Assembly (NCBI GenBank): GCA_014058105.1
Contig: JACGCM010000669.1
Location: forward strand, 1,984,001 to 2,048,000
Direction of reading: 5' to 3'
DNA from: Kingdonia uniflora
Taxonomy: Eukaryota; Streptophyta; Magnoliopsida; Ranunculales; Circaeasteraceae
DNA length: 64,000 bases
In this document: in pieces, positions 1 to 10,451 of the stretch
How positions within the stretch are numbered: the stretch's first letter is position 1
Layout: the number at the start of each line of letters is the position of its first letter
Notes under the pieces: model-generated
What the model saw: only the letters and a program-made list of their open reading frames with translations
Told to the model about the DNA's origin: nothing
Databases searched by the model: none
Program-made: the position numbers and the translations under genes

Positions 1-1303
1 GGATAAAGAAATTGGGAGGTTGAATTTAATGATGATGAAGTTACACAATGAAAGGAGAAATAAGGCAAGGGGCATGGGATTTGAGAGGTCTTGTACCAAG
101 AGCACTAATGCACATTAAGAAGCTAAAGACACATTATGGGGAATATGACTTTGAAGGAGAAGATGATGATGGGTTTGTTTCAATTGGGAATAATGGGGAC
201 GGTATAGAAGTTAAATCTAGTTACCCATACATGTGAGTGTAATTAATGGAAACTTAGCGGACTACCTTACATCCATGTTGCAAGAGTAATCATTCCAATG
301 AGGTCAGAGTGGGTGGGGTAAGCTACTTATTGCAAATCTAATTTTCCATTTCTTGATTTATTATTTGTCCCCTTAATTTATTAATTTGAATTTTTATATG
401 CATACAGTCTTCTTTGTAGCAAATATCATCATGTACCATCATATATAGTAGCATATGCAGAAGTGATTGTGATTAGTATGATTAAGTACACTAATGTTAT
501 TGTCCATGCTCATTTAAGAATAAATACAAGTGACTGTGTTTATATTGCAGGCAAATTGGCAAGTTAAACCACCACCACTGGTGAGAGGACTTAGAAGACC
601 TAAAAAGGTAGGGAGGAATGATGCAGATGAATGAGGTGGCTAACAAAAAAGATGTAGAAAATGTGGGATGTTTGGCCACAATATAAAGACATGTAAAGGA
701 CCACCTGCACCACCAACAATATCAAGGTCTCAACCAACATATAAAGTGGACACTCCCAGCAGTGTTTCTTGAAACATAAGTGAAATGGGGTTTAATGCAC
801 CACCTCAGACTGTCAGAAGTACTTACATTCCAAATAGAGGAGGAAGACCTAGAGGGAGTAGACCAAAACCATAAACTTAAGTCTATGGCTGGTAATCCTT
901 ACATGAGAGATGTTTCCCAAGTTACAGAATCTCAAACAAGGGATAAAGGTCTTGGCAGTCAAATAAAGGCAGAGGCAGAGGCAATAACATTGTCTAAGAA
1001 GGTAAAGCACTAGATGTTGGCACTGGTAGAGGTCTTGGTAGAGGCAATGGCAGGCTTAATGCCCTCACTCCATCACAAGCTAGATTTGTGGAGAACTGGT
1101 TGACTAACCATCCTAATATTATAGGAGAAAGGACTTCAACACAACCATCAACTCAAGCCTCTCAAACTGCTAGTGTAACAGTCAATCCAACACCTCTAGT
1201 TGCTAGTGTAACAGCAAATTCAATCCCTCCCAATCTAACAAAGACCAAAGATAATCCATATAAGAAGACTTTCAATGCAGATAGGCAACCTTGGAAGCAT
1301 TAA
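1..1303 (+). pseudogene. MULE (mudrA-like) transposase, C-terminal part, decayed
   Basis: This is the C-terminal end of a Mutator-like DNA transposase; the N-terminal and DDE parts would lie before the window. Around 220-300 a SWIM-type zinc finger can be read across frames (CEC, then WKLSGLPY and HVARVI; the third cysteine is now Tyr). After a likely intron acceptor near 550 comes a proline/basic stretch (KPPPLVRGLRRPKKVGR), then a zinc knuckle at about 650-698 of form C-x2-C-x4-H-x4-C (CRKCGMFGHNIKTC), then a Gly/Arg and Ser/Thr/Pro-rich tail ending in a stop at 1303. SWIM plus C-terminal CCHC knuckle is the usual order in plant MULE transposases. Several frameshifts and stops make it non-functional. 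Family call is firm; the subfamily is not resolved. Confidence 0.8.
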
Positions 1304-1905
1304 ACTGAAGAATTGAACTCATTTTGATTTGATACTACATCACTATTTTGGCAGTCTATTTTGTTAATGAATGTGATTTTAGTGATTTGAACTTGGTGGT
1401 ATTTTTTATTTTTTTATTTTGGTTGATGTGGCGAATTTGAAACTTCAATTTGAACCTATGTTATGAATTAATGTCTATTTTGACACTGTGAATGTTGAAT
1501 GTTAAATGTTTTGGCATTGTGAGTTTGAATGGTGATTGGTATGCATTGCTTGTGTAGGGGTATGTATTTTGTGAATCTTTTTTTGTGTGTGTGTATGTAT
1601 TGCTTATGCAGGTTAATTTTTGTGACAGTTGAATGCTTCATTTTACAGGCTTTGGTTTATAGTTAACTCATTATTGTACTTTATTTTTATGTAGGTTATT
1701 TGTTTTCAATGTTGAATGCTTGTGCAGGCTTAAAACTAAACAATGGTCCAAGGTACTCTTGTACATTTCTTTACATTGAAGATTTTTTTCAAACACTAAA
1801 CACACACACACAACACATACTAAAAACAATACTTGAGGATCTTCATCACAAAGCAGAGCACACAATACACATACTAAAAACAAACACAAAAACATAATAA
1901 TGTAG
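1304..1905. other. No gene seen; T-rich MULE 3' flank
   Basis: This stretch follows the MULE stop codon and is rich in T and in TGAATGTTGAATG-like short repeats. I see no conserved coding segment. It probably holds the 3' untranslated part of the MULE gene and the intergenic region before the oppositely oriented ORF at 1906-2169. Confidence 0.5.
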
Positions 1906-2169
1906 TTACAAAATCCCCCCAACTCCACCTTCTCCACCATCATTATCTCCACCTGTACTGTTAGAGCCGACTAATTCATCATCTAAATCTGGTCCTTCTT
2001 CATATATAATCTCATCTTCAGTACTCTCATCTTCAGTCTCATATTTAGTCTCTTCTTTATCCAGATCACCATACAACCTCCTTAACATCTCCTTCTCCTC
2101 AGAGCTCAGTTCTTCCCACCAGTTATACTTCTCCTCAGATGATGAACTAAAACTTGTAGGGGCACACAT
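1906..2169 (-). CDS. Acidic low-complexity hypothetical protein (87 aa)
   Basis: An open frame of 87 codons with no recognised domain. Residues 10-55 are dominated by Glu, Asp, Ser and Lys (WWEELSSEEKEMLRRLYGD is the most protein-like part), and the C-terminus is Gly/Asp-rich (GGDNDGGEGGVGGIL). It starts at an ATG at 2169 with an A/G-rich leader just upstream on the minus strand. It lies between the MULE transposase and the GRF-like gene remnants, so it may be an accessory ORF of the same MULE or a chance open frame. No function can be assigned. Confidence 0.35.
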   Translation of the reverse strand: MCAPTSFSSSSEEKYNWWEELSSEEKEMLRRLYGDLDKEETKYETEDESTEDEIIYEEGPDLDDELVGSNSTGGDNDGGEGGVGGIL

Positions 2170-2532
2170 TGTTTACTGCAGAGAAAAGAAGAAGATAAAA
2201 ATGAGATGTAAATCAAATCAAATAAAAATGTGGTTTTATAGTGGAGAGGGAGGGCATTAAAGTGGTGCTTGGAAATAAAGTTTTAACTCAAAATGTAGTT
2301 ATTTCCAAAACTAAGTAGTTGGGGAGGTAATGGTTAGGAGAAATGGGGTTATGGTAAGCCTATCAAGTATGTGCACATAGGATCAAAACGCTCAAAACTC
2401 GCGCAAACTTGTATCATAAGGCACATATGATCAAAAAACACAAGTACAGCATATCTATCAATTACAAAAACTAAAAATTAATCATACAAATACTCAGACA
2501 AATTACAAGCACTAATTCCAAATTCAAACCCC

Positions 2533-2625
2533 CTACTACATGATCTTCAGTCTACTTCATTGTTGCCTTTCATTTGAACTCATTGTAGAAAGCATTTATC
2601 CCCATCTCCATAGTCATCTGCACAC
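2533..2625 (-). pseudogene. 3' remnant of the GRF-like gene beyond the Harbinger insertion
   Basis: Reading the minus strand from the Harbinger target site gives a short coding-like stretch (MTMEMGINAFYNEFK) and then stops. It would continue the frame that breaks off at 9592 on the other side of the transposon, where the last residues are AQKKTAATNI. The join is inferred from position and orientation, not from homology of this tail. Confidence 0.35.
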
Positions 2626-2628
2626 TAA

Positions 2629-2659
2629 GAGCATCTCCTAAAGTGCCTCACTACCTTGG
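2629..2659 (+). repeat. Harbinger left terminal inverted repeat
   Basis: This 31-base repeat matches the reverse complement of 9558-9588 at all but about five positions. Both copies share the CTCCTAAAGT core and an outer ACTACCTTGG block. It is preceded by the TAA target duplication. Confidence 0.9.
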
Positions 2660-2783
2660 AATCCAAGGTGTCACCTAGGATTTTCTTCATCCAACAGTGC
2701 CTCACTACCTTGGATTTGAGTCTCAAAAAACAAGGCTGAGTCTTGGAATCTAAGACTCAGCCTTGCTGTTTTACGTCGCTATT

Positions 2784-2890
2784 GGGCGTCCAAGTATTGG
2801 GCGCCTGTTCTATTTTTAAACAGGCGCCTAAGACTTAGGCGCATATGTTAATTTTTTTTAATTAAGCGCCCAACTCTTTAGGCGCCTGTT
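2784..2890. repeat. Subterminal palindrome cluster, left side of Harbinger
   Basis: Several copies of a motif built on GGCGCCTAAGACTTAGGCGC, itself palindromic, occur at about 2784-2808, 2822-2842 and 2862-2890. Related copies lie near the right end and in the middle of the element. Their placement suggests binding sites for the element's Myb-like or transposase protein; that role is an inference. Confidence 0.7.
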
Positions 2891-3180
2891 TCCCTTACTA
2901 AATTTGTGGGAGCTTTCAAAACCAAGTCATTTCCCTCTCTTCACCACTTTTTCAAAAACTATTTCCCTCTCTTCACCACTTAAACAAAACCATACCCAAT
3001 TGCACCACAACTTTCCTTCACTCTATTAGGATCAAATAAGGTTTGAAATTATTCAAGGTTGATCTCTCAAGGTAAGTTCTTGTTTAATTTTACCATATCC
3101 TATTTAATTTTCTAGATTTTTATATTCTAGGGTTTTAAGTTTTTCATGATTATTAATTCTATATATATGCAAATTATTAG

Positions 3181-4619
3181 ATGAGTTCTTCGAATAAAAC
3201 ACAAGAAAAATATTCCACTACTGAGAGTAATTTAAATCAACCCAATAATTTTGGACAACAACAACAAATCCCACCTAATTGGCTGCAATTCACTCATTCC
3301 CCTCAACCTTAATCATCTTAATCCCAACCTTTTCAATCTTTTAACTCGCCCAACAATTGGGTATAACCCTCTCATCCGTTCATAGTACCCTATAACTGGG
3401 GATAACCCTCTCAATTCGTTATTCCCACTTAATTCTAACATCCTTCTTTATTTGCCAATCCCTCACAATCTCAATCATCTCAATCACATGATACTCAATC
3501 AGTTGACTTATCTCAATCTGAAGATAATGGGGTTGTTGATGGACAAAAAGGCAAAGACAAACAATGCTCGACTAAGAAAAATACCAATAGAAAGGGGGGG
3601 GGGGTCTGATCAGTTGTTGAAATGGACGGGTATTCAAAACAAAAATCTTGTAAAAGCTTGGGTTAATATCTCAGAGGATATAATCAAAAGTAACAACCAA
3701 CAAATTAATATTTTTGGGACTCGGTTTTGGATGCATTTCATGATTTTTGTCAACAGGATGGTGAATGGGTTGAACGTACAGTCTTATCTTTAAAAAATCA
3801 TTGGTCGAATATGAATCGTGCTTACAAGGTTTATGGGACTTGTCTGAAAAATGTGATGCAAAGTCCAATAAGCGGTATTCAACAAGGAAATTTGTTAAGT
3901 AATTCAACATTTGCATTTAATTTCTAATAAATTATAAACTCTATTTACCAAAATTATATATATTTTTATTGTTTTAATCTATTTTATAGGACGATGCCGC
4001 CAAAACAATTTATGAAGCACGTGGCAAAGGCAAATGGTTGTATAAAGAAGCTTATAAAGTTTTAAGTTGTCATCAATGTTGGAGAATATTGCAAGACTAA
4101 CACCCAAAGACTTTAGCTCGTAATGTGCGAATGAAGCATACATCAAATTCCAGCCCTAGAATGTCTACTCCGGCAACACCCGTTAGCTTCAACACTGACT
4201 CTCCAGTACATGTCACGGATGAGGAGACAGAACGTCCCGACAGTATCAAAAGTGTTAAACTAAAGGAAAAGAATGAAAAAAGACAAAATCTTCTCATTGA
4301 ATGCCAAAATGTACTTATTAGTTGCCTTGACCGAATGGAGAAAAATAAAGAATAGTATGTTGTTGAGAGAGATAAGAAGAAAGAAGAGTATATATCTAAG
4401 AGAGATAAGAAGAAGGAAGAGAGAGATTCCCGTATAATGGAGCTAAGAGAAAGGAAGACAAAGGCCGTAGTGAATTTAGAAGCTTAATTTCAAGCCCAAA
4501 ATGATCAAAAGGTAATGGCGATGGACATGTCTACTTTGGACGATACTCAAATGATTTATTGGGTGGCACAACCTAATGCGGCTATGGCGAGAATGTTTAA
4601 AGCTAATAATAATGCCTAA
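3181..4619 (+). pseudogene. PIF/Harbinger Myb-like accessory protein
   Basis: Second protein of two-gene PIF/Harbinger elements, thought to bind DNA and help the transposase reach the nucleus. The ATG at 3181 begins a Gln/Asn/Ser-rich N-terminus. A Myb/SANT-like part follows around 3600-3890 (WDSVLDAFHDF, then VERTVLSLKNHWSNMNRAY). An intron probably runs from about 3891 to 3989 (GTTAAG to TATAG). The second exon starts DDAAKTIYE and gives a Lys/Glu-rich coiled-coil tail at 4350-4480 and the final MARMFKANNNA. This matches the layout annotated in plants as 'No apical meristem-associated C-terminal' or 'glutathione S-transferase T3-like' proteins. At least five in-frame stops and a shift near a G-run at 3594-3603 break it. 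It is transcribed opposite to the transposase. Confidence 0.8.
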
Positions 4620-4924
4620 GATACTCTAGCTAAAGTTAGGTAGTATTTTAGTGATTTTTGTTTAAGAAGTCTGGTTGTACTTTATTTAAAAACCTTGTTT
4701 AAGAAGTTTCTCTCGATTTGAGAAGTTTGGTAATTTTAAATAATATAATCTTTTTGAGAAAGTTTAGTTTTTTAATTATTTTATATTTGAATTTATATTG
4801 AAATTAAAATAAATTTTTTAAATAAATTTCATAAAATGATTAGTTGAAATTACATAGAATTAAAATAAATTTGCGTTTACATAAAAATTACAAATAATCG
4901 AAAATGCTAGTTATTTCCCTGATG

Positions 4925-6130
4925 TTACCACAAATGCTTAATGAGATCATTTCGAAGTGTCATATACTTATCCAACCTTGTCATTTTATCGTACTTCGTA
5001 ATGTATCCTTGCAAAGTGACTTCTTCCCAATTCAAGTTAATTGGCTGAGGGTCTAGGACAAAATGCTCGGTCAATAAACTTATTCTGTACATATTGCGTT
5101 CTTCCTCGACGGTCATGTTATGCATAATTATACATGTTTGCATTATTTTACCGAGGTTTTTGGTTGACCAACTTCTTGTCGGACCTTTCTCAATTGCAAA
5201 TTGAGATTGAAGTACACCGAAAGCTCGTTCTACGTCTTTTCGATATGACTCTGGTTGTTTGGCAAAATATTTGTCTGCATTACCTCGGGGAAATTGTAAG
5301 GTTTAAACAAGCGCTTCCCATTTCAGATATATACCATCCGCCAAGTAGTATCCCATGTCGTATGGTTTTTCATCGACTTCAAAGATGCAAGGTGGAGAAC
5401 GACCAAGATAAAGATCGAGATGTGATTGATCAAGAACATTTACATCGTTGTTGGAACCAGGCATTCCAAAAAAACAATGCCATATCCATAAATCATGAGA
5501 TGTTATCGCTTCCAAAATGATTGTTGGTGTTTTCGTATGCCCTGTGTATTGACCCGCCTAAGCCGTGGGGTAAATTTTCCACTCCTAATGCATGCATTCC
5601 AAACTACTTATCATGCCGAGAAATCTACGTTTCTCGGCAACGTACAACAACCATTTTATATCGTCTGGAATTGCCGATCTCAAATACTCCATACCGAATT
5701 GCGTAATCATTGCATTGTAAATTAAAGGCAATACATTTGCACAATTTCGCATCCAAGAGAAAAACTTATCATAAACAACCACCGCATTCAAAATGCGATC
5801 CAAAATTCCTCGGCTCATACGGAATCTTCGACAGAAATTTTTGCTTCCATAAACATTTTCATCACGGAAGTAGTCGTGCATAAGTAACTTATTATAGGAA
5901 ACATGTGAGCGATTTATGGCTTTATGCCCGACAACCGAACCGACACGAGTTCTTGAAGATTTCGCCTCTTCTAATTCTTCAATTTCAGCTTGATTTCGCA
6001 ATATCTTTAGCTTAATCTCATGAATAACGTTGTTATCACTATAATCGGTTGAAGATTGCTCGATATCCTCTTCCTCTTCCTCCTCGGATGAAGAATCGAT
6101 GAAAACATGAAGAACAGCTTCAAAATTCAT
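4925..6130 (-). pseudogene. PIF/Harbinger DDE transposase (HARBI1/ALP1-like)
   Basis: Transposase of the element (DDE_Tnp_4 superfamily), which cuts and rejoins DNA at the terminal repeats. The start at 6130 gives an acidic N-terminus followed by a helical DNA-binding region (RDENVYGSKNFCRRFRMS). Conserved blocks follow in order: FGMEYLRSAIP, SHDLWIWHCFFGMPGSNND, then MGYYLADGIY (second catalytic Asp), and MHNMTVEEER (third acidic residue) near 5100. The block normally reading GSIDCMHW reads SSLECMH, so the first catalytic Asp is Glu here. At least three frameshifts/stops lie between 5300 and 5600. Length and motif order fit the family; the product would be inactive. Confidence 0.85.
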
Positions 6131-6229
6131 CGAATATGGAACACAACACTAAAATTTAACTAATAGAATATCGGAATTGATTTTTGGATAATATGAGATT
6201 CCCTATTTGGTTTATATAGTCTTTTCACA

Positions 6230-6286
6230 AAATATAGCCGTTACCAACAAAATATAGCCATTTGAAACAAATATAGCCGTTGGAAG
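6230..6286. repeat. Short direct repeats upstream of the transposase
   Basis: The motif AAATATAGCC followed by GTT or ATT occurs three times at roughly 20-25-base spacing, about 100 bases upstream of the transposase start. It could be part of the transposase promoter; nothing else supports that. Confidence 0.5.
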
Positions 6287-6357
6287 AAAAAAAAAATTAC
6301 TCAACGAAAGAAGCGCCTATGTCTTAGGCGCCTGTTTTGCTGAGTAATTTTTTTTTC
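6287..6357. repeat. Central hairpin with the GCGCC palindrome
   Basis: Inverted arms (a long A-run followed by TTACTCA on the left, TGAGTAA followed by a T-run on the right) enclose a copy of the GCGCCTATGTCTTAGGCGCC motif found near the element's ends. It lies between the 3' end of the PMD gene and the 5' end of the transposase gene. Confidence 0.7.
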
Positions 6358-6596
6358 TGGGAAACGTGCAAATTGAAATGAAAACTATGTGGAATATAAC
6401 ACAAGATGATACTTGTAAATTGCAAAACACAATATGTTACTTATAAATTGTAAATTGTAAATTGCATAATAAGATGCTTTCCATAAATTGCATAACACAA
6501 GATAACAAAAGCAAAAGATTCCATTGAAAACTATAAACAACTTAAAATCATCCAACCTTACAAGATCCCCATACAACACCCATACAACACTAAACA

Positions 6597-8869
6597 AAAG
6601 ATCCCCGCGTACGTCTTGATCGTCGGGAAGGATCGGCCCCACCTTCAGATGTCCTTCCCCGTGAACCCCTCCCCCGTGATGTCCCCGCTTCACCTTTGTC
6701 ATCTTCCCAATCGACTACAATCCCCTGAAACATACAAAATGAGAATATCAATATTAATTAAAACTATAAATATTAATTAAACGGAAAATATATCATATGA
6801 TGTTTAAACAACTTACTTCTCCATCTAAATAGTTATTCAATTAGGAAAGACAACCCTCTACACGTCTCAAGTCCGCCGTCAAATGTGCAATACAGCACTC
6901 GTCATAAAGGTGTCGAGCCTCCAAATCTAATGTCCTATCAAGTGTAAGCTTCCGCATACCCTCAGTCATAGCAAAAAAATCATATCCTATTGGCACGTCT
7001 ATAGTAGAGGTCGATGCAATAAAGGGAATGGTATGTCACGTGGTCTCATGTGGCGACCCTAACTCCATAATCCATCCTGGGTAATCACCAAGCCGTGGGG
7101 GAGGGATTTGTGTCTCCTGAGTATAAAAATTTGTAGTATGAAACTTAACATCTGGAAAGGTAATTCTGCTTGTCAAAGCACCAAGGCCTGGGATGTCAAT
7201 GTCTCCACACCTTACAATATCCGACATGAGAGCACCATGTAAAACATACCTCCAATAGGCATCATAGTCAACATGGTAACCCACAATATAATGTTGTGCT
7301 TCGATCCAGCCCGCTGATCAGAGGAAATGAGCCACATCAGAAGTCAGGTAGCAATACAGTTTCTCTGGAGGGTCATATGGTACTACACGATGCTCTAGTT
7401 AAGCCCATCAACGGTCCCCAAGATACCACTCGTATCCACCAAATGGGCATTGCAGGAGTACTTTTTTACGACTGATATTACCGATGATGATTACCTCTTG
7501 CTTTAGTGCATCTTTCATATTTCTAAAGGGGTCCCATTACATGTTATTGATTGTATAAAAATCCAGTTGTTGCCTCATCAGTGTTAGATGATGTTTCACC
7601 TTATTTCCCATAAATTTTTGTCTTTTATTTTGCCAGGCTGACATCCTTGGCCAAAAATCATTCAACCTATTATCTATCAGGATATAATGGCCTATCTGAC
7701 AATACTCGTAGTAATGATACTGCAGAAGATAAAAAAAAATAAAATTAATTATCCAAATAATCTTGAATTCTAACAAATTAAATAACAAGAACTATTAATT
7801 AAAAATATTGTACCTCGATCAATTGGAAAAGGCCGCCGATGTATTTCACCTCCTATTCTGATGCTTGGTCAAGGCCGTAGTAAAGATGCCCTAATATAGT
7901 TGAGCCAAAGTCTATCGTCTAAGCCTTGTTTTCTATGACAACAATTGGACCTAACAACTCTAGTCAAGCCCAGCTCTTCGAGTTCCCAAATAAGACACCT
8001 CCAAAGTACAATAGCATAAATGCTCTAAAGATTCTATTAGCAATAGCGAGATCTTTGATGTTTACTCTGGTATGGTCAAGGTAAGTTCGGAGGTGAGTAA
8101 AACTAATTCATCCCTTTTCATAATTTGTAGGCATCATATCGGGAAAAAATTCTTACGGTGTTACCGTAATCCGTGTATGACTCATCAAATTCCATCGGCT
8201 CTCCTGTCCCGATACCTATCCTGGTAAGCATGGTAAAATCTCTAGGAGCGATCCCTAGTTCTTCACAAGGTAGGTGAAATGTGTGAGTGGTTGGCCACCA
8301 ATGCTCAACTATCGCCAAAATTACTTGGATATCTCCATTCCCAATTTTATAATCAAATACACTCATCAAATTGGTAGCCTTTAATGTCTGCTTCAAGTGA
8401 GGTATCTCTATAAGTCTTAAGTACACTTCACGGAGCTTGACTAACACCGATCTACATTTAAATCCAACTTGAGCCTGTAAAGGCATTAATAAACATAAAT
8501 AAGAATATATAAATTAAATTCAACCGGAAGTAAATACTTTAAAATAAGTATAAAACCAATAATTTACTAATTTGTGTTATTTAACCTTACCGATATAGTA
8601 GCAACTGATGAGGACAAATGACCCTTCCCATCCGGTTGTGTGAGTTGCCTAAAGTCACGCGCTTCATAATTTTGTGGAAGAGGTAGAGGAGGTTCAGTAG
8701 AGACATTGACGACTTCTTCAAAATTACTTTTCCGCTTTTTGCCCAATAAAAAACACATTTGGGAAACATGACCTTCGCTATAATCGAACTCGGATCCCTC
8801 CTCATCGCCGGTTCCATCATATTCTTCCTCCCCTAACGACATCGTCAAATTCTGCATTAATAAATACAT
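6597..8869 (-). pseudogene. Plant mobile domain (PMD) protein carried by the Harbinger
   Basis: PMD proteins (MAIN/MAIL-type and their transposon relatives) share an aminotransferase-like plant mobile domain of unclear biochemical role linked to silencing and growth. The first exon gives an acidic N-terminus (MSLGEEEYDGTGDEEGSEFD). The core motif is at 8290-8350 (VEHWWPTTHTFHLPCEELG), the classic RW-x-PETHTFHLPCGE block. Middle exons carry KVLLQCPFGGYEWYLGDRW (about 7470-7400), VPYDPPEKLYCYLT and the 7036-7284 segment. The last exon after an acceptor near 6726 gives VVDWEDDKGEAGTSRGRGSR and an RS/RG-rich tail ending near 6597. Exons are separated by AT-rich introns with plausible splice sites. 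Some stops occur inside conserved blocks, so this copy is probably dead. The gene lies entirely inside the terminal repeats, in line with the transposase. Confidence 0.8.
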
Positions 8870-9383
8870 ACTAATTTATATAAAGGCAACCACAATACTT
8901 AGGGCAATAGGAAGTATTGAAATCAATAAGAGGGTGTCAAATTCTTATGATTACAACATAATGTCAAATTTTTAGCAAGCACCAAGGCGTGTTCATCGTT
9001 TTCAACATCATTTTCCATACAATGCCATAATTTTAACACATTGGAGTAAAACTTTGGGATGCAAGAGGAGTGAAAATGGCTAATTTTAACACTATGAAAT
9101 CCAAATTCAATCAATACCCTAATTTCCACCAAGAAATCACATTATTTCTTAAGATTTATAATACCCTAAAATACACCAAGAAATCATAAAATCAAGTGAA
9201 TACCCTAAATTAACAAGTAACAAATTGTTGGATTGATACCTTTACATCAATTACACCAAGGAAATTCAAAATAAATGTGTATAAAGAGAGAAAGAGAGAG
9301 AGAGATACCTAAAGAGAAGTATTTTGTTGGAAGTAATTTGACAAGAGAGGACTAACAGATTTATCTTGAAGCTTTAGTCCATC

Positions 9384-9480
9384 AGGCGCCTAAGACTTAG
9401 ATGCCTAATTTTTTTATAAATAATTTGTGTGCCCAAGTGTTAGGCGCCTGTATCCTAAAACAAACAGGCGTCTAAGTGTT
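9384..9480. repeat. Subterminal palindrome cluster, right side of Harbinger
   Basis: Degenerate copies of the GGCGCCTAAGACTTAGGCGC motif occur at about 9384-9408, 9430-9452 and 9465-9490, mirroring the cluster on the left side. Several are mutated (GATGCC, GCACC). Confidence 0.65.
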
Positions 9481-9557
9481 ATGCACCTATTTAAAATCCA
9501 AGTCAAGTACTGTTGCAAGAAATAGAGCCCCACTACCTTGGATTTGGCTTTTTTCAA

Positions 9558-9588
9558 CCAAGGTAGTAAGCTACTTTAGGAGACGCTC
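9558..9588 (-). repeat. Harbinger right terminal inverted repeat
   Basis: Reverse complement of the left terminal repeat with a few mismatches, followed directly by the TAA target duplication at 9589-9591. Confidence 0.9.
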
Positions 9589-9591
9589 TAA

Positions 9592-10226
9592 TGTTAATGT
9601 TTGTTGCAGCAGTTTTCTTCTGTGCTTTAATTTGTGCATCCTTCAACTATTAGAAGTTATTATAGGTTGGGCCCTTTAGAAACTTATCATCATAACTCCT
9701 TTTCTGTTTGGATATAAGAAGCTTCATTACTCCACCATAGCCCTACACATCACAACTCCTAGCTTTCCATTGGCAATCCTTTACCCAATGACTAAATTAA
9801 TCCACCACATCGATAACATCCCCCTTTAGCCTTATCAACAACATCACTTAGCCATTGAAATGACTAACATTCTACAACATATCACTTAAGATACTTTCTA
9901 TTGGGGTTTGCAGATGTGTTGGAGGTTAAGAGCTTCATAATCCCATCATAATCAGGATTCTTACAACTAGTATATATCCATGGACATGAATCTGCTGAAT
10001 GGTCTTCAAGGTAGCACATCACACTGTTATGATTAGAAAAAAAAATTAGCTTAACACCTCTCTGTTTGTTATCACTCTCAGCTTTACACGCCTGAGCTTC
10101 AATACAAACATTAATAGTATTTTTGTGTTTAATGGTGTTTTGTGTTCAAATAAAAAAAATCATATTGAATTAGGCATACCTTCTTTGGATTCTGTTGCAG
10201 ACCTTATCCCATTGTTCCATGAAAAT
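9592..10226 (-). pseudogene. GRF-type zinc-finger-like gene, split by the Harbinger
   Basis: On the minus strand an ATG at about 10226 (MEQWDKVCNRIQRR) is followed by a likely donor and intron, then by a segment at 9960-9820 reading KLLTSNTSANPNRKYLK and SFQWLSDVVDKAKGGCYRCG. The LTS-x-T-x2-NP-x-RK and C-x-FQW-x-D spacing resembles GRF-type zinc fingers often found in plant transposon-associated ORFs. It ends at the Harbinger target site (AQKKTAATNI) and probably resumes at 2625. Several stops are present. Position next to the MULE transposase suggests it is that element's second gene. The domain call is tentative because only part of the cysteine pattern survives. Confidence 0.45.
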
Positions 10227-10451
10227 TTTAGAAAAAGAGAGATTGATGGGAAGAAGAGAAACTGATATGAATTTAAGGCTGCAACCAGCCGTAATGGTCA
10301 GATTTGAAGACAGATCAGGGATGTCGGATCTTAGGTACGAATCTTGATGAAATTCTATCTTCTATTCTTTTTTATTTTCCTTTTTAAGTAAAAGGGTAGA
10401 TATGTATTAAAAAAAGATTGGAGTTCCCATTGGTCAATTAACTTTGACTGC

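Larger units (their letters stand above)
2629..9588 (-). mobile_element. PIF/Harbinger DNA transposon, complete termini, 6,960 bp
   Basis: The ends are 31-bp terminal inverted repeats starting GAGCATCTCC on the left and GAGCGTCTCC (reverse complement) on the right, flanked by identical TAA triplets at 2626-2628 and 9589-9591. Three-base TWA target duplications are a hallmark of PIF/Harbinger. Inside are a plus-strand Myb-like ORF, a minus-strand HARBI1-type DDE transposase and a minus-strand plant-mobile-domain gene. Palindromic GCGCC motifs cluster next to both termini and between the two minus-strand genes. All three genes contain stops or frameshifts, so this copy is dead. The strand given is that of the transposase. 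Confidence 0.9.
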
